From positions 2,525-13,120 of the forward strand of contig JAGDXN010000062.1 of assembly GCA_023256455.1 (NCBI GenBank): DNA of 10,596 nucleotides, in the 5' to 3' direction. The notes beneath the pieces were generated by a model. It did no database searches. It was not told the DNA's origin and saw only the letters and a program-made list of their open reading frames with translations. How positions within the stretch are numbered: the first letter of the stretch is position 1; each line of letters begins with the position of its first letter. The position numbers and the translations under genes are program-made. Shown one piece after another: positions 6,303-10,596 of this stretch. The DNA is from Cuniculiplasma sp. (GTDB taxonomy: Archaea; Thermoplasmatota; Thermoplasmata; Thermoplasmatales; Thermoplasmataceae).

Positions 6303-9300
6303 TTACCTCCTTTTTCTGTAGTATATATACATCAGGGCAACCAGAACTGCCAGCATTATGGGAAGAATTATGAGAATGACATCAACATACTGTGGTGGAT
6401 TTTTCTCCTTGAATACTATTTTCACTGTTACATTTGTTCCGTTCACACTTACGCTTCCCGATCTGTTATAGGTGTATGAAGATGCAAATACACTGTATGT
6501 GTATGTCCCATTTGGGAGCCTGCCCCAATAGAGTGTTCCTGAGTTTGAAGAAACATTCTTTGATAATATGGAAATATACCATGTCTGACCCTTAAGTATG
6601 CCTGTTTCCTTGAAATAAATACTGTATTCCGTGACATTGAAAATTATGGAAATATTCTGGGACTTGCCTGCAACGGTTAATGAATCCACATAATGGGGAT
6701 GATATTGCTTTTCATTTGAGGCAACAGTATATGTGTATGAACCATTCTTAAGATGGAAAGCTGTCGAATCTGATCCTATGGGTCCTGAATCTATTCCACC
6801 TGATATGTTCACATACCAGAGTGCATTATTTTTAAGACCACTTTCCTGAAAAATGACCACATAGGATCTGGAAAAGTTTAGCTGTACCGTAATATTTCTT
6901 CCATTTACCGTAAATGATCCGTTTGTCATCATGGGTGGGTTTCCAGAGGAATAGGCAACATAGGTGTATGTTCCATTGGTAAGAGAGATATTGAGACTGT
7001 CTGTTTTAGAAACGTTTCCTTTTCCAATCCCCGTAATATTTAAACTCCATTCTGTACCTGCCTTCAGGTTGTTTTCAACAAACCTTATCTTATATGTATA
7101 TGGAATGAATTTAATTCCCACGTAGACATTTTTCCCATTTACAACCAATGTTTTGTTATACTCCGGCACATATCTTTTATTTGCAGTTGAAACGCTGAAA
7201 TTATATGATCCGTTTTGAAGATTGGCTGTAAAGAGTGATGATTGGATTGGCCCTGAATTCCCTGCATTGCTTATATTCACATACCATATTGATCCTGCAG
7301 GCAGTCCATTCTCACTGAAATTTATATCAAATAGAACTGGGACAAAGTCAACCATAACTGTTTCAGAGGATCCGGAAACAGTAAACCCTGATGAGTTTGC
7401 CTTCAAATTCTTATCCAAGGATGATGCCCTGTAATTATAGGTTCCGTTCAGAAGGCTCAGTTGCAATGTTGATGAATTTCCAGATATATTCTGCCCGTCA
7501 CTTAGATTTACATACCACTCTGTTCCTGATGGAAGGTGATTCTCTGCAAATGTAACTGAAGAGAGATAGGGTAAGAAGACAACCTGCTCCTGCAGAGGCT
7601 TTCCTGAGACGGATATGCTATTATTATATTCGGCCCGGTAAAGTTTTCCCTGTGAGGATATTTGAATATTGTATGTACCATTCTGCAGGTATATGGAATA
7701 CTCCCCTCCCCTTATGGGCCCTGATTGTATGGAAGAACTTATGTTAACATACCAGGGTATGTTTGATGGCATGGAAGTTTGGTTAAATGTGACCAGATAA
7801 CCCTGTCCCTGGTATATCAAAACACCCTGTTCAGTGGATGAAGAGTTTAAAACAATACCATAGTTCCCGGGGGATTTTTCTTCATACTGTATATTTTTGG
7901 ATGTTTCTCCCGTCTGGTCAACTGTTCTATTGAAAGGTTTTGTAATTCCCCTTTCAAAGTTTGACAACCCCATGGGTTCAAGCAAAAATTTCAATGTGCC
8001 TGATGTTGTGCCTGAAAAATTCCCAATTCCCATAGAAGGGCCTCCCACTAGGCCTATCTGTGGGTCAAGACCTCCATTATATGGATTGCCAGGATATGGG
8101 CCGTTCTTGTATTCTATACCGTTCCATTCATAGGAATAGTTGTATGAACCAATTATATACCTGGCACCTGGAACTGGAAGGTATATTGTTTGATTGTTCA
8201 CAGAGAATTTTATCTGCTGGCCAAGCAGTGTTGTGTAATTTGCAAGGGAAGTTGTTATCTGGAAATCATGGGGGAACTTTATAATCTTTCCTGCAGGGAA
8301 GTTAAAAGAATACACACTGCATGAGGGATACAGCCCATAAAAGGGGTATATTTTCCACCCGGTGTAATTTACAACCCATCCCGTTGAACCTGACCCGTTT
8401 ATATATATGACATTCTGGATCCAGTATATGGGTGCCCCCAGGGAATTTGCCAGGAACATGTTCTGCTGGATTGAGGCATTGTAGAACTTATTAACAGTGT
8501 ACTTTCCAGATGTGGAATTGTAGAGATAGGATGTCACATTCAAAGATGAAATGTTCATATATGCCTTAACTCCACCAAGAGCATAACTTTTCAATGCAAA
8601 GCTTCTGTTCATTACCATGGATGTAAAATTGTAATCATTAATTGAACCCCAGCCAGTGACCAGGTTATACCCATAACTGGCCCTGTATAGATAATTATTT
8701 CCCGTGTTCACATTGTATATAACCTGCTCTGGCAATGATGAATTGTATGCACCGGAATCTATGCTTCCTGTGTTCTTTCCGGAATTGCTGCCGTATAACT
8801 GCATATTGGCCAGTTTGAAAAGCACAGGATTGAGAAAACCCACATTGGAACCATTGTAATATTTTAGAACTGCATCCATTTCTGCCACAAGTCCGGCCGT
8901 CACTGGAGATGCAATGCTTGTGCCCCAGAAAATGTAGTTCCCCGTTGATCCGTTAATTGATATTAAAACGAGGGTATTATTGGCGATAGCTGCAATATCA
9001 GGAATTCCAAGGCCTTTTCCTCCAATAATCACATTTGCCTCTGTTGAGTTTTCCCATACCGGTTCTGTAAGGTTCGTGCATATGCCTCCTGCACTGCCTG
9101 CCGGGCCACTATCTGCAGTGTCCTTGGAGGATATATTCCATGCTGTTTGATTCTTAATTGCCAGATTACTCTTAAGTGTCAGTGTGGTTCCACCTACAGA
9201 GGTAACACCATAGTCGTTGAAACTGCACATGGCAGGGAATGAGTTTACGGTACCAACATACTTTGAACTGGCTGGATTATCACCTGAATCACCGCTACTT

Positions 9301-10559
9301 GCAAGTACTGTAATTCCTCTGGCCTGAGCTTCTTCAAGATACTGACGCATTGAACTATTTGTAATTGCATTTGAGCCCCATGAATTTGTTATGACAGATA
9401 CGTTTTTGAGATTGCTCACAGATGAATTGGGATTTAGAATGAAGGCAAAATCCTCCAATAGATAGGAAAAAGTGGTCCCAGGACTGTAAACATTGTATAT
9501 TGATGCTCCCGGTGCAAGGCTTCCTGCCATTTCCAGATCAAGTGTGTTCTCCTCGTTTGCCCCTGTCTTATCATATTGGGCAGAGAGCCCAGGATAGGGC
9601 GCCCCGTTCAATGGAACCCCATATATATGGGGATGGGGCTCAAAGGATGGGAGAGTGTTGTTAAAATAATCACACACATTTGATTTGATAAAGGGTGCCA
9701 CATTCTGTCCAGATGAGTTTTGACCTGACCAAAGTATGGTGGCAATGACCTCATGAGTTGGGTAGGTTATATTTAGAAGGCCTGTTTCATCATAAGCCTT
9801 CTGAAGATCCGCTCCATATATGTACTGTACAGCACCACTTGTTATGGGCTGGATATACCCATTTTCAGCCCTGGTTGTTACAGGATATGAAAATAATTTG
9901 AAACCCATGTTCATGGATATATTTAATGGGCTGTCTGTGAGCCCTGAGATCTCAGAAACATATTTTCCGATATATGATGGAAGTTCCGGGGACGATCCCG
10001 CATAATAAATTCTTGAACTTGATGATTTCATTACAAAGGATGTGTTAAGTGCTTCACCCACAGAGGATGATTTTCCCTGAATTAGAATGGATATTCTATC
10101 TTCGTACTGTTTTACCCTTATACCACTGAATGAAGAGAAATAGGAGAGGGCGTTTTCATATACTGTTTTATTTACAGAGAACATTGATGTGAACTGGCTC
10201 CTTGTGAGATATTTATGGTATTCGGGGCTGTGTGGATTTGAAATATTTTCCAGCATATTATTTAGCCTTGACTGGTTTTGGAAGCTAAATGAAACCATTA
10301 CGCTTACATTCCCGTTATAAATTATATTATTATTACCTATAACTGACCCTGAGGTGTATGGCACATGAACATATCCAGAATCAAGATTACTTGATTTCAA
10401 TGCAATTGTGCCTGAAACTGAAGGGTTATTTCCAGTGATGCCATTTTGTTGTGGAATAATATAAAAGGTGGAAAGAAGGAAAAGGGATACAACAAAAATT
10501 GCAAAAATCTTGATAGCCTTGAATTTTTTAACGTGGATAGATACCATTACCCCTTGCAT
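6303..10559 (-). CDS. Giant membrane-anchored S53 (sedolisin/kumamolisin) acid peptidase with thermopsin-like region and six beta repeats
   Basis: The product is 1418 residues. Order of parts: a basic N-terminus and hydrophobic signal segment (about 15-36); a pro-kumamolisin activation domain (about 75-215, with NPHSPEYHKYLT); an S53 catalytic domain (about 225-650) with Glu337 and Asp341 in NEENTLDLE, oxyanion Asp424 in SSGDSG, and Ser548 in WGTSIASP; a thermopsin-like stretch (about 660-870, YWIQNVIY and GLVGGPSMG); six related repeats (about 921-1385); and a hydrophobic C-terminal helix (1391-1413) followed by YRKRR. The enzyme should be exported, self-activate at low pH and cut extracellular protein for peptide uptake. 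Very many N-X-S/T sequons suggest heavy N-glycosylation. The usual calcium-binding Asp near the end of S53 domains appears as Asn632 in GYNLVTGWGS. The ATG at 10547 (residue 5) is an alternative start: a TATA-like TTTTTAA is centred 28 bases upstream of it, right for leaderless transcription. ATG 10559 has GGGG close by. It is transcribed alone, convergent to the peroxiredoxin unit. Confidence 0.93.
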   Translation of the reverse strand: MQGVMVSIHVKKFKAIKIFAIFVVSLFLLSTFYIIPQQNGITGNNPSVSGTIALKSSNLDSGYVHVPYTSGSVIGNNNIIYNGNVSVMVSFSFQNQSRLNNMLENISNPHSPEYHKYLTRSQFTSMFSVNKTVYENALSYFSSFSGIRVKQYEDRISILIQGKSSSVGEALNTSFVMKSSSSRIYYAGSSPELPSYIGKYVSEISGLTDSPLNISMNMGFKLFSYPVTTRAENGYIQPITSGAVQYIYGADLQKAYDETGLLNITYPTHEVIATILWSGQNSSGQNVAPFIKSNVCDYFNNTLPSFEPHPHIYGVPLNGAPYPGLSAQYDKTGANEENTLDLEMAGSLAPGASIYNVYSPGTTFSYLLEDFAFILNPNSSVSNLKNVSVITNSWGSNAITNSSMRQYLEEAQARGITVLASSGDSGDNPASSKYVGTVNSFPAMCSFNDYGVTSVGGTTLTLKSNLAIKNQTAWNISSKDTADSGPAGSAGGICTNLTEPVWENSTEANVIIGGKGLGIPDIAAIANNTLVLISINGSTGNYIFWGTSIASPVTAGLVAEMDAVLKYYNGSNVGFLNPVLFKLANMQLYGSNSGKNTGSIDSGAYNSSLPEQVIYNVNTGNNYLYRASYGYNLVTGWGSINDYNFTSMVMNRSFALKSYALGGVKAYMNISSLNVTSYLYNSTSGKYTVNKFYNASIQQNMFLANSLGAPIYWIQNVIYINGSGSTGWVVNYTGWKIYPFYGLYPSCSVYSFNFPAGKIIKFPHDFQITTSLANYTTLLGQQIKFSVNNQTIYLPVPGARYIIGSYNYSYEWNGIEYKNGPYPGNPYNGGLDPQIGLVGGPSMGIGNFSGTTSGTLKFLLEPMGLSNFERGITKPFNRTVDQTGETSKNIQYEEKSPGNYGIVLNSSSTEQGVLIYQGQGYLVTFNQTSMPSNIPWYVNISSSIQSGPIRGGEYSIYLQNGTYNIQISSQGKLYRAEYNNSISVSGKPLQEQVVFLPYLSSVTFAENHLPSGTEWYVNLSDGQNISGNSSTLQLSLLNGTYNYRASSLDKNLKANSSGFTVSGSSETVMVDFVPVLFDINFSENGLPAGSIWYVNISNAGNSGPIQSSLFTANLQNGSYNFSVSTANKRYVPEYNKTLVVNGKNVYVGIKFIPYTYKIRFVENNLKAGTEWSLNITGIGKGNVSKTDSLNISLTNGTYTYVAYSSGNPPMMTNGSFTVNGRNITVQLNFSRSYVVIFQESGLKNNALWYVNISGGIDSGPIGSDSTAFHLKNGSYTYTVASNEKQYHPHYVDSLTVAGKSQNISIIFNVTEYSIYFKETGILKGQTWYISILSKNVSSNSGTLYWGRLPNGTYTYSVFASSYTYNRSGSVSVNGTNVTVKIVFKEKNPPQYVDVILIILPIMLAVLVALMYIYYRKRR
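6405..7802 (-). repeat. Six tandem ~76-residue beta-rich repeats in the S53 peptidase
   Basis: Repeats lie at about residues 921-997, 999-1074, 1076-1153, 1155-1229, 1232-1308 and 1311-1385. Each opens with an F-x-E-x-x-L-(P/K)-x-G-x-x-WYVNI-like strand, has a central L-x-NGTY-x-Y element and closes with a V-x-G-x-x-V-x-(V/I)-x-F strand. They diverge in DNA but align well in protein, so they are old duplications. Similar modules occur in secreted proteins of Thermoplasmata, including thermopsins. They probably form an Ig- or FN3-like stalk holding the protease away from the membrane. Confidence 0.85.
7950..8582 (-). other. Thermopsin-like (peptidase family A5-like) region inside the S53 protein
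   Basis: Residues about 660-870 begin with GGVKAYMNISSLNV and continue with an ASIQQNMF segment, YWIQNVIYINGSG, a long beta-rich stretch and GLVGGPSMGIGNF. The order of a GxNISSL-type start, an S-x-Q-x-N element, YW-x-QNV and a late GGP resembles thermopsin as I remember it. Thermopsin catalytic residues are not established, so whether this part is active or is a substrate-binding module cannot be judged here. Confidence 0.5.
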
Positions 10560-10570
10560 GTTCCCCTTTG

Positions 10571-10585
10571 ATTAAAAATCTTTCT
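10571..10585 (-). promoter_or_regulatory. TATA-like box and purine-rich BRE upstream of the S53 peptidase
   Basis: Read on the minus strand, GAAAGA followed by TTTTTAA resembles an archaeal BRE plus TATA pair. Its centre near 10575 is about 28 bases before the ATG at 10547 but only 16 before the ATG at 10559. This spacing favours a leaderless transcript starting at 10547. Confidence 0.45.
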
Positions 10586-10596
10586 CACTGAATTTG

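Noticed and set aside
6405..7802. DNA-level tandem repeat or recombination hotspot
   Set aside because: The six units are clear in protein but the DNA has diverged; no long exact repeats were seen.
1..10596. CRISPR array, insertion sequence or prophage genes
   Set aside because: There are no spaced direct repeats, terminal inverted repeats, transposase or integrase motifs, and codon use looks even across the window.

Overview
The window looks like chromosome of an acidophilic, cell-wall-poor euryarchaeon of the Thermoplasmatales type (Thermoplasma/Ferroplasma/Cuniculiplasma relatives). Support comes from archaeal DnaG, a LonB-family AAA+ ATPase, AGA/AGG and ATA codon preference, archaeal TATA-like boxes at leaderless spacing, and a giant secreted sedolisin (acid peptidase) with an Asn-rich, sequon-rich exterior. 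The genus cannot be fixed from sequence alone.

Layout. (1) 1-2544, plus strand: the 3' part of dnaG (its 5' end lies outside the window), followed after one codon and in the same frame by a TTG-started LonB-like AAA+ ATPase. This ATPase has lost the Lon protease domain and carries a four-cysteine zinc-ribbon-like insert where LonB proteins normally carry membrane helices. (2) 2589-5148, plus strand: a tightly overlapping triad of TerY/YegL-type VWA protein, PP2C phosphatase and Hanks-type kinase with a C-terminal Cys/His cluster. This is the 'TerY-P' (YegL-YegK-YegI-like) module, and it has its own TATA box at leaderless spacing. (3) 5237-6188, plus strand: a single-cysteine Prx6-type peroxiredoxin and a small unknown acidic protein, probably one transcript. 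(4) 6189-6302: an AT-rich convergent intergenic stretch that probably holds terminators for both sides. (5) 6303-10559, minus strand: a 1418-residue cell-surface S53 peptidase with signal anchor, propeptide, catalytic domain, thermopsin-like region, six ~76-residue beta repeats and a C-terminal membrane anchor.

How the parts may work together. The VWA, phosphatase and kinase are almost certainly co-translated and form a reversible Ser/Thr phosphorylation switch with a metal-dependent adhesion-type (MIDAS) scaffold. The AAA+ ATPase next to it recalls MoxR-VWA and chelatase pairs, in which an AAA+ motor remodels targets bound by a VWA adaptor. A protease-less LonB-like ATPase beside a TerY-P triad is the most unusual arrangement here. 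The link between the two units is inferred from position only, because a separate promoter lies between them. The peroxiredoxin downstream would fit a stress theme but may be unrelated. No tRNA, rRNA, CRISPR array or insertion sequence was seen.
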